Shown: positions 10,006 to 20,684 of the stretch, in pieces
Numbering within the stretch: the first letter of the stretch is position 1
Layout: every line of letters begins with the position of its first letter
Origin: Mauremys mutica
Taxonomy: Eukaryota > Chordata > Testudines > Geoemydidae
Direction of reading: 5' to 3'
Length of the DNA stretch: 64,000 nucleotides
NCBI RefSeq assembly: GCF_020497125.1
Contig: NC_059075.1
Coordinates: 39,158,003-39,222,002, forward strand
The notes under the pieces: generated by a model
Database searches by the model: none
Told to the model about the DNA's origin: nothing
The model's input: the letters and a program-made list of their open reading frames with translations, nothing else
Position numbers and translations under genes: made by a program

Positions 10006-10384
10006 CAGGGCCGGCTCTAGACCCCAGCGCGGCAAGCACGCGCGTGGGGCGGCCCTTTCCCGGGGGGGCGGCAGGCTGGGCCGGCGGACCTGCCGCAGTC
10101 ATGCCTGCGGGAGGTCCACCGGAGCCCCGGGACGACCGGACCTGCCGCAGGCATGACTGCGGAGGGGGCGCTCGTCCTGCAGCTCAGCTGGACCTCCCGC
10201 AGGCATGACTGCGGCAGCTCAAGCGGAGCCGCCGGACCTGCGAACCGTCCGCAGCTGCGGGAGATCCAGCCGAGCCGTGCGACCATCCGCAGTCATGCCC
10301 ACGGGAGGTCTGCTGCTCCCGCGGCTCCGGGGCGCCTCCCGGGCATGACTGCTTGGGGCGGCCAAAAAGGTAGAGCCGCCCCTG
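10006..10384. mobile_element. GC-rich hAT-type miniature element, 379 bp
   Basis: The ends CAGGGCCGGCTCTAGA and GGTAGAGCCGCCCCTG are imperfect inverted repeats. A perfect 8-bp duplication GATTTGGG flanks it (9998-10005 and 10385-10392). The core is very CpG-rich and contains about six copies of a palindromic word like CCGCAGGCATGACTGCGG. Long reading frames on both strands come from this repeat and are not genes. It belongs to the same terminal family as 20417-20676 and 37908-38348. Confidence 0.92.
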
Positions 10385-10392
10385 GATTTGGG

Positions 10393-10690
10393 CTTGCAGG
10401 CACTACTTGTTCATCACAACTATAACCTCCCTTCCCAATCCCCTCACTTTATTCCTCCAATTGCCTCTTCCTCCTGTCAGATTCCTCCTTCTAGGCCTGG
10501 AATATCCTCCTTTTTCTCATCTACTAAGCCCCTCTTCCAAAAGCCACCTCAAAACCCATCTTGTCAAGCAATCCCTCCTTGTATCATTTCCTCATTAGTA
10601 ACTCCCAGGCCCCGCTTCTCCCAGACTATTGTCCCTTCTCCTCTTTTATTTACATTGTAAGTTCTTTGGGGAAGCAAATGTGTTTTATAG
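10393..10690 (+). mobile_element. L2-like LINE remnants: end of the split tail, then a further 3' fragment
   Basis: 10393-10425 completes the tail broken by the hAT insertion. From about 10426 a plus-strand frame contains a degraded run ending SFLKSHLKTHLVKQ-like text (SSKSHLKTHLVKQSL), similar to the C-terminus of L2/CR1-group reverse transcriptase. This is followed by TTGTAAGTTCTTTGGGGAAGCA, typical of the L2 3' untranslated region. It is decayed and non-functional. Confidence 0.6.
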
Positions 10691-12155
10691 TATCTATGTT
10701 CAAGCAAACGTATGATGCTATAGAAATGTTTAATAGCATAATAAATATTAATCAAATTAATAATACCACTATCATTCCTAATGCATGGTTCATTCCCCAT
10801 TGCCATCGGCTCCCTGGCATCAATATTACTAGCTAGGATGCAATGTTTTTAGCATGAAACCAAACACAGGAAAGAACGAACCAAGAAAGGAAAATGCAGC
10901 CTTCTGCCATACTAAAGAGCAAAGTAACAACCTTCCCTCTGGAGATTTCAAATAATGAATGCCTGTTTTAATTGAAGCTGCAGCTGATGTGTGAGCTCCA
11001 AATGGGCCTTCCTCTCTCTCTTTCTCTCTCTAGGTGATGCTGTGCAGGAAAGAGCTTTTAAATCAGTCAGCGAGCATAATGAACTTCAATTTCCCTTCGA
11101 CAAGGGCAAAATTACAAACGTGCACTTCACTTCCAGACAATTAATTAATTTGTTTACACAATTTCTTTGCTTTGTTTTACTTTCATGATTCCCCCACCCC
11201 CACCCCTCAGTCCTCCAGGCTTTCTAAATCTCCAAGGTGTAGGATTAACTTTTGACAATTCTTTCTCCTCTGAGGCACACAGGAATTGAATTTGAGGGTG
11301 GATTTACATAGGAACAATAGGATTGTATGGCAAGGGGTAGAAAGAAGAGGTCTATAAAATTAACTTGGGGTTCCTTTCTAATCTTAAACGGGACACCAGT
11401 CCTTGAAGTGGATAATAACCATGTAGCACAGGCATGTGGTGGTTATTAATACAGACAGCGGCTGCATTTAAAAGGTGGCTGCCACTTGGAGAGTTTCACC
11501 CCACCTACCAGATAAGACTTTGCTCCATAGCCTGAACCATCATCAACCTGAGGAGACCCACACCCAGACCCCCCACATGAACTGGGGAGACCCATCCACC
11601 TCCAGACCAAAGCCTACCAACTCATTCTCCCTACCTGATCATCCACCCCCCAACCAGAAAGGACCCACACAACCAGCCACACCAGAGCCCAAGGCTGCAG
11701 GTCAATCTGTCTGCCATCAGTGCTGCCAGCAAAGGTGTAGGGTAACTTGCCCACTACTGCTACTGTGAGAAACAGCTGACACAACTAGAGGTGCCTCAAT
11801 GAGGTGTCGGGGAGGAGGAAGCATGGTGGATGGAGAGGGACCAATCTAAGGGATGGAAGGACTAATGGATTTGGCATGATAAGCCAGAACTCGTACTTTT
11901 TTCAGTGGGGGAGTGTACTTCACCCAGGAAATGCCACGTCTCACTGACTGAGTTTATTAGACCTGCTGTATTACTGTAGAATTATTATAAGCATTATCTT
12001 CATACTCCCAGCTGGCATTATGTTCTGATTTCATTTATGGAGGTGCAAATTTGAAGCAAGTACATTTAAGTCAATAGATTTGACAAAGCATCTTTTATCT
12101 ACCTGTGCTTAACACTGAAGCTTATTTAGGGACATTAATAGGCCATTTACAAACA
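10691..12155. other. Intronic sequence without a recognised feature
   Basis: The only signals are short simple runs (CTCTCTCT near 11012-11032, CCCCCACCCCCACCCC near 11192). No coding or element structure recognised up to the hAT target duplication at 12156. Confidence 0.45.
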
Positions 12156-12254
12156 TATTTTAATAGGGCTGTCGATTAATAACAGTTAACTCATGCGATT
12201 AACTAAAAAAAATAATTGTGATTAATCACAGTTTTAATCGCACTGTTAAACAAT

Positions 12255-12850
12255 AGACAAGTTTGTTTACATTTGCAGGAGATAATGTTGCCCACTTCTT
12301 ATTTACAATGTCACCAACAGTGAGAAGAGGTGTTCACATGGCACTGTTGTAGCCGACGTCGCAAAATATTTGTGTGCCAGATGCAGTAAAGATTCATATG
12401 TCTCTTCATGTTTCACCCACCATTCCAGAATACATGATTCCATGCTGATGAAGGGTTATGCTCTATAACAATCCAAAGCAGTGTGGACTGACGCATGTTC
12501 GTTTTCATCATCTGAGTCAGATGCCACTAACAAAAGGCTGATTTTCTTTTTGGGTGGTTCAGGTTCTGTAGTTTCCACATTGGCATGTTCCTCTTTTAAG
12601 ACTTCTTGCTCCACACTTCGTCCCATTCAGATTTTGGAAGGTATTTCAGATTCTTAAACCTTGGGTCAAATGCTGTAGCTATTTTTAGAAATCTCACATT
12701 GGTACCTTCTTTGCATTTTGTCAAATCTGCAGTGAAAGTGTTCTTAAATTGAACATGCTGGATGTCATTCTAGACTGCTATAACACAAAATATATGGCAG
12801 AATGCAGGTAAAACAAAGCAGGAGACACACAATTCTCTCCCAAGGAGTTC
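12255..12850 (-). pseudogene. hAT transposase C-terminal half, minus-strand remnant
   Basis: Read on the minus strand, 12610-12715 encodes KEGTNVRFLKIATAFDPRFK followed by NLKYLPKSEWDEVW, a typical hAT segment just before the C-terminal dimerisation region. Further along, an acidic SDSDDENEH-like stretch and the region ending in VPCE...SL..GDIVNKK can be traced, with several frameshifts and stops. The N-terminal BED zinc finger and most of the catalytic core are absent. Dead copy inside the fold-back element. Confidence 0.8.
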
Positions 12851-12889
12851 AGTCACACATTTAATTAATGCATTATTTTTTTTAACAAG

Positions 12890-13113
12890 TATCATCGGCA
12901 TGGAAGCATATCCTCTGGAATGGTGGCCAAAGCATGAAAGCCATATGAATGTTTGGCATATCTGGCACATAAATATCTAGCAATGCTGGCTACAACAGTG
13001 CCATGTGAATACCTATTCTCATTTTCAGGTGACATTGTAAATAAGAAGCGGGCAGCATTATCTCCCGTAAATTTAAACAAACCTGTTTGTCTTAGCGATT
13101 GACTGAACAAGAA
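12890..13113 (+). pseudogene. hAT transposase C-terminal dimerisation region, plus-strand remnant
   Basis: A plus-strand frame reads YLAMLATTVPCEYLFSFSGD and then IVNKKRAALSPVNLNKPVCL, close to the hAT dimerisation signature (SS..ERLFS.AG.I...KR..L.P..V..L). A TGA stop interrupts the final residues near 13101, and earlier frames are shifted. It is the inverted partner of the remnant at 12255-12490. Confidence 0.82.
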
Positions 13114-13634
13114 GTAGGACTGAGTGGACTTGTAGGCTCTAAAGTTTTACATTGTTTTGTTTTTGAGTGCAGTTATGTACCCAAAAAAATCTACATTTGT
13201 AAGTTGCACTTTCACGATAGAGATTGCACTACAGTAGTTGTATGAGGTGAATTGAAAAATACTATTTCTTTTGTTTATCTTTTTTACAGTGCAAATATTT
13301 GTAATAAAAAAATAACAGAAATAGTGCACTGTACACTTTGTATTCTGTGTTGTAATTTAAATCAATATATTTGAAAACGTAGAAGACATCCAAATAAATT
13401 ATATTCTATTATTGTTTAACAGAGCGATTCATTGCATTTAATATTTTTAATCATGCAATTAAACACGATTAATTTTTAATCGCTTGACATCCCTATATTT
13501 TAATATATTTTTCTTTTATTATTATGCTAGTACTAGTGAAAATTACCCTAAAGATTGGAGACCTCTCTGTATCCAGAGAACAGGCACAACATAAGCAACA
13601 GCTCTGAAAGCTTCCCTCACACTGCACCAGCAAT

Positions 13635-13825
13635 GTGTCACAGAATCATAGAATATCAAGGTGGGAAGGGTCCTCAGGAGGTCATCTAGTCCAATCCTCA
13701 GCTCAAAGCAGGACCAATCCCCAGACAGATTTTTACCCCAGTTCCCTAAGTGGCCCCCTCAAAGATTGAACTCACAACCTTGAGTTTAGCAGGCCAATGC
13801 TCAAACCACTGAGCTATCCCACCTC
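13635..13825 (-). mobile_element. tRNA-derived SINE with CR1-like tail (turtle Cry-type)
   Basis: On the minus strand the head reads GGGATAGCTCAGTGGTTTGA (A box) followed by GGTTGTGAGTTCAATCT (B box, 13764-13779), the internal Pol III promoter of a tRNA-derived SINE. The other end (13635-13700) reads CAGAATCATAGAATATCAAG on the plus strand, the 3' tail of CR1 LINEs, which would supply the reverse transcriptase. No target duplication found. Confidence 0.8.
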
Positions 13826-14367
13826 CTCATGGTGACCTGGAAAGAGCAGAGACATCAATGTCCGTTTAGTCTTGGGTCTTTGCTGGGACTCCAAAATGGG
13901 AAGTCAGTCAAGTGTGGTGATTTTTTTGTATGTTGGCATTTGTCCACTAGGGACTGGACTGAGACCCAGCAACTCATTTCACATAGTATACAGAGTTATC
14001 ATATGGTAAAATCCTTCATAAACTCTGCTTACTTATCTATGAGCCAAATCTTGAAATTCTGACTCAATTTTCACTAGCCCTTACACTGTCAAGCCTTCCA
14101 CTGGAGTAAAATCTGAAGCAAGGATTTCATAAAATCTTTATAAGCAAAGAGAACACCCATTAATACATCAAGGTAGATCTCCAGGTGTACACTGACAGGA
14201 AAATTTGTAGAATTCACTCAAAGAGGATTACCCAGAAAAAGTGTATTCTTGCAGTGATGACATAGAGCTGATGGAGAGGCTTATATACCACACACCCTCA
14301 CTGCTGCTGGCATATTGAAAAGGGAGTATGGTCAGCTCACCTCTATGGATCCTTCTACTAGAGGAAC
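13826..14367. other. Intronic sequence without a recognised feature
   Basis: Nothing recognised between the SINE and the palindromic miniature element. Confidence 0.4.
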
Positions 14368-14636
14368 TAGGGGTGCAATTCCCGGCTCATGTAGACATAC
14401 TCACACTAGTTTTTTGTCGAGCTTGCATGCTAAAAATAGCAGCATAGCTGCTTTAGCCTGGGCAATGGTGAGTGGTGGCACGAGTTAGTTGCTCCAGGTA
14501 TGTGCCCATGCTGTTGCTCACCACTGCCCACGCTACCACAGCTACTGTACTATTTTTAGAGTTCCTTGAGAACTATTGTGAGTATGTCTACGCTACCTGG
14601 GAATTGCATCCTTATGTCTAAGTGTAGACATAGCCC
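14368..14636. mobile_element. Palindromic miniature element, GTAGACATA type
   Basis: GGTGCAATTCCCGGCTCATG and TAGACATACTCACA on the left face TGTGAGTATGTCTA and ACCTGGGAATTGCATCC on the right, forming a long hairpin. The core holds TAAAAATAGCAGCATAGCTG (14431-14450). It has no coding capacity. The same family occurs at 53967-54281 and, truncated, at 32445-32650. Confidence 0.75.
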
Positions 14637-16292
14637 ATGTTACACCAACCCTGTGCTAGGTTTTCTCTCTCTTGAGACAGCTATGGGCTGACATGTGTCA
14701 GCTATTATAGGGTGAGGGCCGTATTAGTACCTGGGATACAGACAGACAGAGCAGTCGGAGGGCACAATAAGGAGGAAGTTCATATAGCAGTACCAGGATC
14801 AGGGGACTCAAGTGAGGGCAATAAATCAAGCTTTGTCCACCACCCTGACCTGCATTCTATATGTTTTGATCACCCCCAAGCATCTGCCCCAGTAGCTACA
14901 ATAAATGAAATTCACTGACATTTAAGTCATAGAAAACAGGATCAATTACTACAAATGGTTTGTAAAATGGACACGTTCTTTTACTGCTATTAATTTCAGT
15001 TGCTAATTATTAGTAACTGTAAATATTTGTTTTCTTTGACTGTAAGTTTACAGAGATCCTTAAACTGCAGCTCATGGAGATGCTAGAACAAATGGACAAA
15101 GCGGATGTAATAGCCTCTTGCATCCTACATAATATCAGGACCCTCAGCCAAGAGACAGACTGTCACAGCTCTCTCAGAGCTGAGTATGTTTTATTACATC
15201 AATGTGAGTTTGCAGAAAGAAAAAGATGCTACCCTACTTAACCTGCTTTTGTAAAATGAGGTGTTCACACAGAGCCCATCTGCAATGAAATGCTTCATAA
15301 CAACAGGTCTAGTGCACACACAGTGGGGGCCTGTAGAATCTGTTCGACCATTTTGAAGACATAATGATTTTGTGGAGAGGGACAGTAGACAGTTCAGGGA
15401 CAGTACACAGTTCAGGTGTTCAAATATTGTGAGGGAGTGAAAGCAAAGGCTAGAATGCTGCATAGCATGAATAGGCTTTGCAAGCTTCTTGCTACCAACT
15501 AGCTGTGTGGATGCACCTAATTCCTGATATGCAGAAGACCTGCTATTCCAGTTTTATGCCCTCAACAACTCTACCAATGCACTCCAATCCTTGCTGTTGC
15601 AGACTTGTCAAGGCATCTATGCACCTCAGTTCCTCCCAACGCCACCAGTACAGTCCTGGGGCCTCTCTTGTGCAGAGAAAAGCAATTATGCTGAACCATG
15701 GTGATTTTGTCAAATGGGTAAATGTTCAGTAGGGTCTAAGCTGAGACACCATCAAACTTGTTTCACTTGTACCCTATTAGGCCAGAAATTTAAATATAGT
15801 ATATCAAGGTGGTTTTTTTTTTAAATAAGTACAGTAAATAAAAAGGCCTGCCTCCCCTTCATTTTGCATTTTTTCAGCTACCTTTGCATGCGCATCCAGG
15901 TTCTGGCCAGGAATTGGAAGTACTGAAATACCATGATCAATAGGGCCTTTCTTTGTGTGTCCAAACCAAGCATAAACAGGTGGTGTTGGAAATCTCATGA
16001 TAAAGCTTGTACGTCTACAATTTCTAGTCCAGTTTTGCAAACCCAAGATGTTAAAGATAAGACTCAGGCAAGAATCCAGATGTTGGGGTTCCTGTTTAAA
16101 TCTGTGTGACATGCCACACCTCAAGATTCAGCTGTTGCTGTTCAGATAGCTACCTACCTATTCACCAATAAAGGCGTTTGTAGAGCATCTCCCACTGTTG
16201 TCTCAAGATGCCAACCACAAGAATTGTGGAAACCAAAGTCTTTTCTTGCATGATCATCACTGGATCAAAAGCAAGTGGTCTGGCAGGATCTA
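14637..16292. other. Intronic sequence without a recognised feature
   Basis: Mixed AT-leaning sequence with short frames only. No element boundaries were found. Confidence 0.45.
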
Positions 16293-16300
16293 CTGGCCAA

Positions 16301-16884
16301 TAGAGCTGGCTGAAAAATATCCGACAGAACAGTTTTTGGTCAGAAAATAAAATGTTGTCCATTACCAAGTGTTTTCTGGAAATATGTTGATTTTGACAAA
16401 ATTGTCAATGGGAAAAAATAAAATTACTTTGTTTTTCTTGTTTCAATGACCAAAATGTTTTCATACATAAAATGTTTCACTTAGATTAGAATATATTTTT
16501 CAAATAATTTTGTTTTGATTTTGTAGTATATTAAAATATTAATGTAATATTATTATTAGGATTAATATAATTTTAATGTTATATGTATATGTTTCATGCT
16601 ATGTCATATTTAATATGTTCTATAATATTCTATTATACTGTTTGAATATAATCATAACTGTTCTTACGTTTAAAAAACCCAATATTTCAACATTATTGAA
16701 ACTAAACAATTCAACATTCGCCAAATGAAACGTTTCGATGGTCCCAAATCACATTGTTTGAAATTTTTCATTTCATGGGAAATTTCAAAAATTTTCCTTT
16801 TCATTCCAATTTGGAACACTGTCCCTTTTTTTGAAAGGTCTGAATTTTTCATGGACTAAAAATTCCATTTTCCAACCAGCTCTA
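16301..16884. mobile_element. hAT-type miniature element, 584 bp, AT-rich
   Basis: Ends TAGAGCTGGCTGAAAA and TTTTCCAACCAGCTCTA are inverted repeats. Flanking octamers CTGGCCAA (16293-16300) and ATGGCCAA (16885-16892) agree at 7 of 8. The interior is AT-rich and filled with TGAAA/TTTCA words that can fold on themselves. No transposase trace was seen. Confidence 0.85.
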
Positions 16885-17030
16885 ATGGCCAATATGCCAT
16901 CAGGGACCTCCTGTCCTAAAATGAATTCTACTAACTGAATGTCCACTGACATGTTATAAACTCTGCCATTAGCTAACTGTCCTTTTGGCTTCATTATTCA
17001 AAGCTCTTGACACACAAAGAAAGGAGATTT

Positions 17031-17152
17031 CAGAATGGTAGCCATGTTAGACTGTTCAACAAGAACAATGAAGAGTCCTTGTGGCACTTTAGAGACTAAC
17101 AAATTTATCTGGGCATAAGCTTTCGTGAGCTAAAACCCCAAGGACACCTTGT
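17031..17152 (-). mobile_element. Interspersed repeat copy with hammerhead-like hairpin (family A), truncated
   Basis: The plus strand reads GGTAGCCATGTTAGACTGTT ... GAGTCCTTGTGGCACTTTAG ... AAATTTATCTGGGCATAAGCTTTCGTGAGCTAAAACCCC in order. This is the same family as 49522-49625. The copy stops inside the hairpin, so the CTGATGA segment is missing. Possibly Penelope-like, which is inference. Confidence 0.65.
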
Positions 17153-19809
17153 TGTTTTTAAAGAAAGAGGAGGAAGCTATCAGAGCCATTGAACAGGGAA
17201 TTTACTTACTGCACTAGAGAAGGTGCAGGAAAGGCGCTGATAACTAGATGATGTTTAGGGTGAGGGTTCACCATGAAAGGTGGTTAATAAGACAACTATG
17301 CCGTAGATGCCAGGTGTTGTAAACAGAAGAGCTCTTTGCTTGATGAAAGCAGCTGGTCAATGCTGTTTTTAGTTAAACAATTTTTATATTGGTCAGTGAC
17401 TCAAGTAAATTCCACTATAATGAAGCCAACTCCTCTAAACTAGTGATGGCCAAAGTGCAGTCGACACAGCCCATGGAGTGCTACAGCAGAACCCACAGCT
17501 GCCCTATTTTTAATGTAGTGGTGCAGTCAATGAAGACTACACATGTCAGCATGTGATGCTTCATCTTGATCCCAATGGCCAGGCCTCTCAGATTCAGAGA
17601 GAGGACCTGCAGTCTCTGTGGGTCAAAACTCTGTGTTAAAATGAAGGGTAGTGGCAATCTGTTCTGTTTTGTGCAAATTTGATTGCGGCAGTGGGGCTCC
17701 TGTCAACTTGCCAGTGTAGTTCTCAGCTGGGCCAACATTTTGTTGTGCCCGCTGGGTACAGTGAAAGAAGCCAATTGACAGTCAGAGCAGTTTACGCTCC
17801 TCTTTTCACTGGACCATAAGTTTAATTCTTCTGTACTTACATCATTATACGGGAGTGTCACTGTAGTGACTTCCGTGAAGTTAGTCCTGATTTAGAATGG
17901 TACGGGTTAGAGGAAAATCAGGCCCAATATCCTTAAGATCCATAGGTGGCTCAAAAGGAGCATGTAGGATTACAAAGCGGAGTCCTGGCCCTTTAACACC
18001 ACAGTCTCAATAAATTCACTTACCCCACCGGAAAAGAAAAACTAACAGAATTAATTACTTTGTTCACTGGGTTGAAAACTGCTGACTTTGTATAGTAGAG
18101 AGAATTACAAATCCCGCCCTCCTCCCCTTCTGTTTCAAAAGCAGTTTTTCTGTCACTTTCTTTCTCTTAGTCCTTTATAAGATGAAATCCCAACATCCCA
18201 CTTCTCAGGGAAATGAACACCCTGTATACCAGCAGCCACAGCAGAAGAAACTGTAACAATCAGAACCAATAGGGAGGGGAAAAAAGCGCATTGCCTGTGT
18301 AGACAATGTGTAACAGAAAGAGACATTTGCTCCAACTGCCCAAGAGCAATTTAAAGGGGGGGGGGAGAGAGAACACAGGGGAAGCTCTGAAGAGGAAACA
18401 GAAATTATAAAAAAAGCAATTTAAGGAACTGTCATTAGCTGCATATCGTTCTCACACCAGGCCTATTTTATTTAAATAATCTATCATTTTTAATTTGCCT
18501 CTCAAATCCAAAAGCCTGTTTTCAGCTGAAATTGGATTCTAGCATGGTAGAAGCATTCAGTGTGGGTAGTGCAGAGCGACCCGGTGTCATCTCGATAGCC
18601 AAACGGCAACAACTGCACTAACAAACCGACAGCAGTGCCTTTTAACACCCCTTTCTAGATATTTTGCAACACTCGAAGAAGGAACAGAGGCCACCAGATT
18701 TGAGGCTGACCCTGAATGATCCCTGCAGCGTTCCTTAAATATACATTTAATTAAAACATTCAGATGAATGTTATTGCACATCAAAGTGAGGGGCTGATAG
18801 AGGCAAGCTAAGATCGGGTATAGTGCTGATAGGGATTGCACAAGCATCCTTTGTATCTCTTATAATGGTTCTGAACTAAATAATTCCTATTTCCCACCTC
18901 AGCCCCCACATAGCTCAGCCGATGCTTCTCAATCGCGACCTGCAATACTCCTAGTATTCCAGCTCTGGTGCCTGCATAGTTCTGCTGATGCAGCTCTACC
19001 CTGACTTGTATTCACCTTGCTAATTCAGTCCTGGGCTGCTCATAAATATCTCTGTGAATGTAGCTTAGTCCCGTCCTGCATGCCACTCTGCTATTTAAGT
19101 CCTAGCTCCCCACAAATGGTTCTACCAGTGCGCCCCATTCCTGACCTGCAGCATTCCCTGATGTTCCAGTCCTGGGCTCCCATACAGTTCTACCAATTCA
19201 TCTCCATCCTGATCTGCAGCAGACAAGGCTAGCCCAGACATGGATTTTTCCTGAACAAAAACTGCTTAATGTATTAACATTTATGGGATGGTTAAATGTG
19301 AGACTATCAACCTAATTTTGCTTGTGATCTGGTCCAGTCTGATCTCAGATCTCTGGGTGGGGGCTGCTGCAGTCATTCACTGAGCCATTCAATCTTTTTT
19401 TAGAAATCATTTTAGGGGAAAGTATGATGAGGTACATTCTCATCTCTAGAGATGGCTGCAATTCATAGGTTTGCCTCCTAAAACTTCCTGTCAAGAACCT
19501 CACTGTAAGTTTCAGAAGAAACAAGTGTAAGGGAACTGAGTTGTGAATTTAAGGCACAAGATATTGTGGATTATGACAGCCGCATAATATGTATTGCAGG
19601 AAGTACTGTCAGGACAGACGAGTTCTGCTACAGTCATCCCTTCCCCCTCCACCCCACAAATACATTGGAGACAGAGTTTCTTTCAGTCCCTGCAAGCTGC
19701 ATCTCTCCTGAGGCACCGTCAGACAAAGGTAATGAGAATCACATGTGCTACTAGCTCCAGGAACAAATAGCACTCTCCTGAGTCTCATTTAATGCTGCAG
19801 GTACAGAGA
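17153..19809. other. Intronic sequence without a recognised feature
   Basis: Only simple runs (poly-G at about 18355-18365) were noticed. The 18430-18560 stretch is unbroken AT-rich unique sequence and could be a conserved noncoding element, but nothing in the window tests this. Confidence 0.4.
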
Positions 19810-19925
19810 GCATGGGTCAGATTCTGTTCTTGTTTACACTGGTGTAAATCCAGACTAACACAATTGACTTCAGTAGAATCACTCCAGTTTTATGCCAGTG
19901 TAAGACTCTGGATACATGTCTCTGA
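19810..19925. mobile_element. Ancient palindromic miniature repeat (GGTCAGATTCTG type)
   Basis: GGTCAGATTCTGTTC...TTACACTGGTGTAAATCCAG...CAATTGACTTCAGTAGAATCACTCCAGTTTTATGCCAGTGTAAG. The partly self-complementary layout and motif are shared with copies at 23680-23785, 53160-53240 and 53745-53965. Confidence 0.6.
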
Positions 19926-20408
19926 GGGGCTGTGTTTGAGCACTAAGGCATTTCCAGTTAATTTTCATGGGTACTCAAAATGAAATTTAAGTGCCTGGGA
20001 GCTAGACTGTTTCAGTATTATTATATCAGAGGCAACCTTGTAACAGAGATCCTTTTAAAAGCCTCAAAAAATCAAAATTTTCCACCAAAAACTTAGAACC
20101 AAATTGTTTCTTTTGAATTTTTTAACAGGGCTAGCACTTGATTTTTGGTTACATGCCATTGATCTTCTTCCTTTAAGAGCCACTGTATCTGAGAAGGATT
20201 TGGGTCAGCTATCTGCTATCCAGTTTTCTAATGGCATTCCTATGTGTGCCCTTTGAGTGGACACTGACTGTATTCAACTGATTATTGGCCTGCCCTCCAT
20301 CGGGCATCTGGGTTTGCTATTTGCACAGAACTGTAGCCCACAGCTGAATCTGAACCCTGTTAAATGAGGTCCATTGATAGATGTTCCACAAATTGAGACA
20401 AAAGGGAC
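19926..20408. other. Intronic sequence without a recognised feature
   Basis: Nothing recognised. Confidence 0.4.
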
Positions 20409-20416
20409 AGTGCAAC

Positions 20417-20676
20417 CAGGGCCGGCTCCAGCTTTTTTGCCGCCCCAAGCGGTGGAAAAAAACCAACAAACAGATACAGCCGCGATCGGCGGCACTTTGG
20501 CGGCTGCTTTACCGCGCCGCTTCATTCTTGGGTGGCAATTCAGTGGCCGGTCCTTCCCTCCAAGAGGGACTGAGGAACCCACCGCCAAATTGCCGCCGAA
20601 GACCCGGACATGCCGCCCCTTTCCATTGGCCATCCCAAGTACCTGCTTCCTGTGCTGGTGCCTGGAGCCGGCCCTG
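20417..20676. mobile_element. hAT-type miniature element, 260 bp, perfect 15-bp ends
   Basis: CAGGGCCGGCTCCAG at the left is exactly inverted at the right (CTGGAGCCGGCCCTG). AGTGCAAC is duplicated perfectly at 20409-20416 and 20677-20684. The interior is moderately GC-rich and has no transposase. Open frames across it on both strands (up to about 119 codons) are not genes. Intact ends and duplication suggest a relatively young copy. Confidence 0.93.
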
Positions 20677-20684
20677 AGTGCAAC

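Larger units (their letters stand above)
12164..13495. mobile_element. hAT-derived fold-back element, 1332 bp
   Basis: Left end TAGGGCTGTCGATTAA and inverted right end TAGGGATGTCAAGCGATTAA are terminal repeats. The 8-bp duplication TATTTTAA flanks it perfectly (12156-12163 and 13496-13503). Inside, sequence from the 3' part of a hAT transposase occurs twice in opposite orientation (about 12265-12490 and 12890-13110), so the element is a large imperfect inverted repeat. The right arm keeps an extra 3' untranslated segment (about 13115-13400) that the left arm lacks. It cannot encode its own transposase. Confidence 0.92.

Noticed and set aside
10017..10425. 90-codon frames on both strands
   Set aside because: Generated by reiterated palindromes in a GC-rich miniature.
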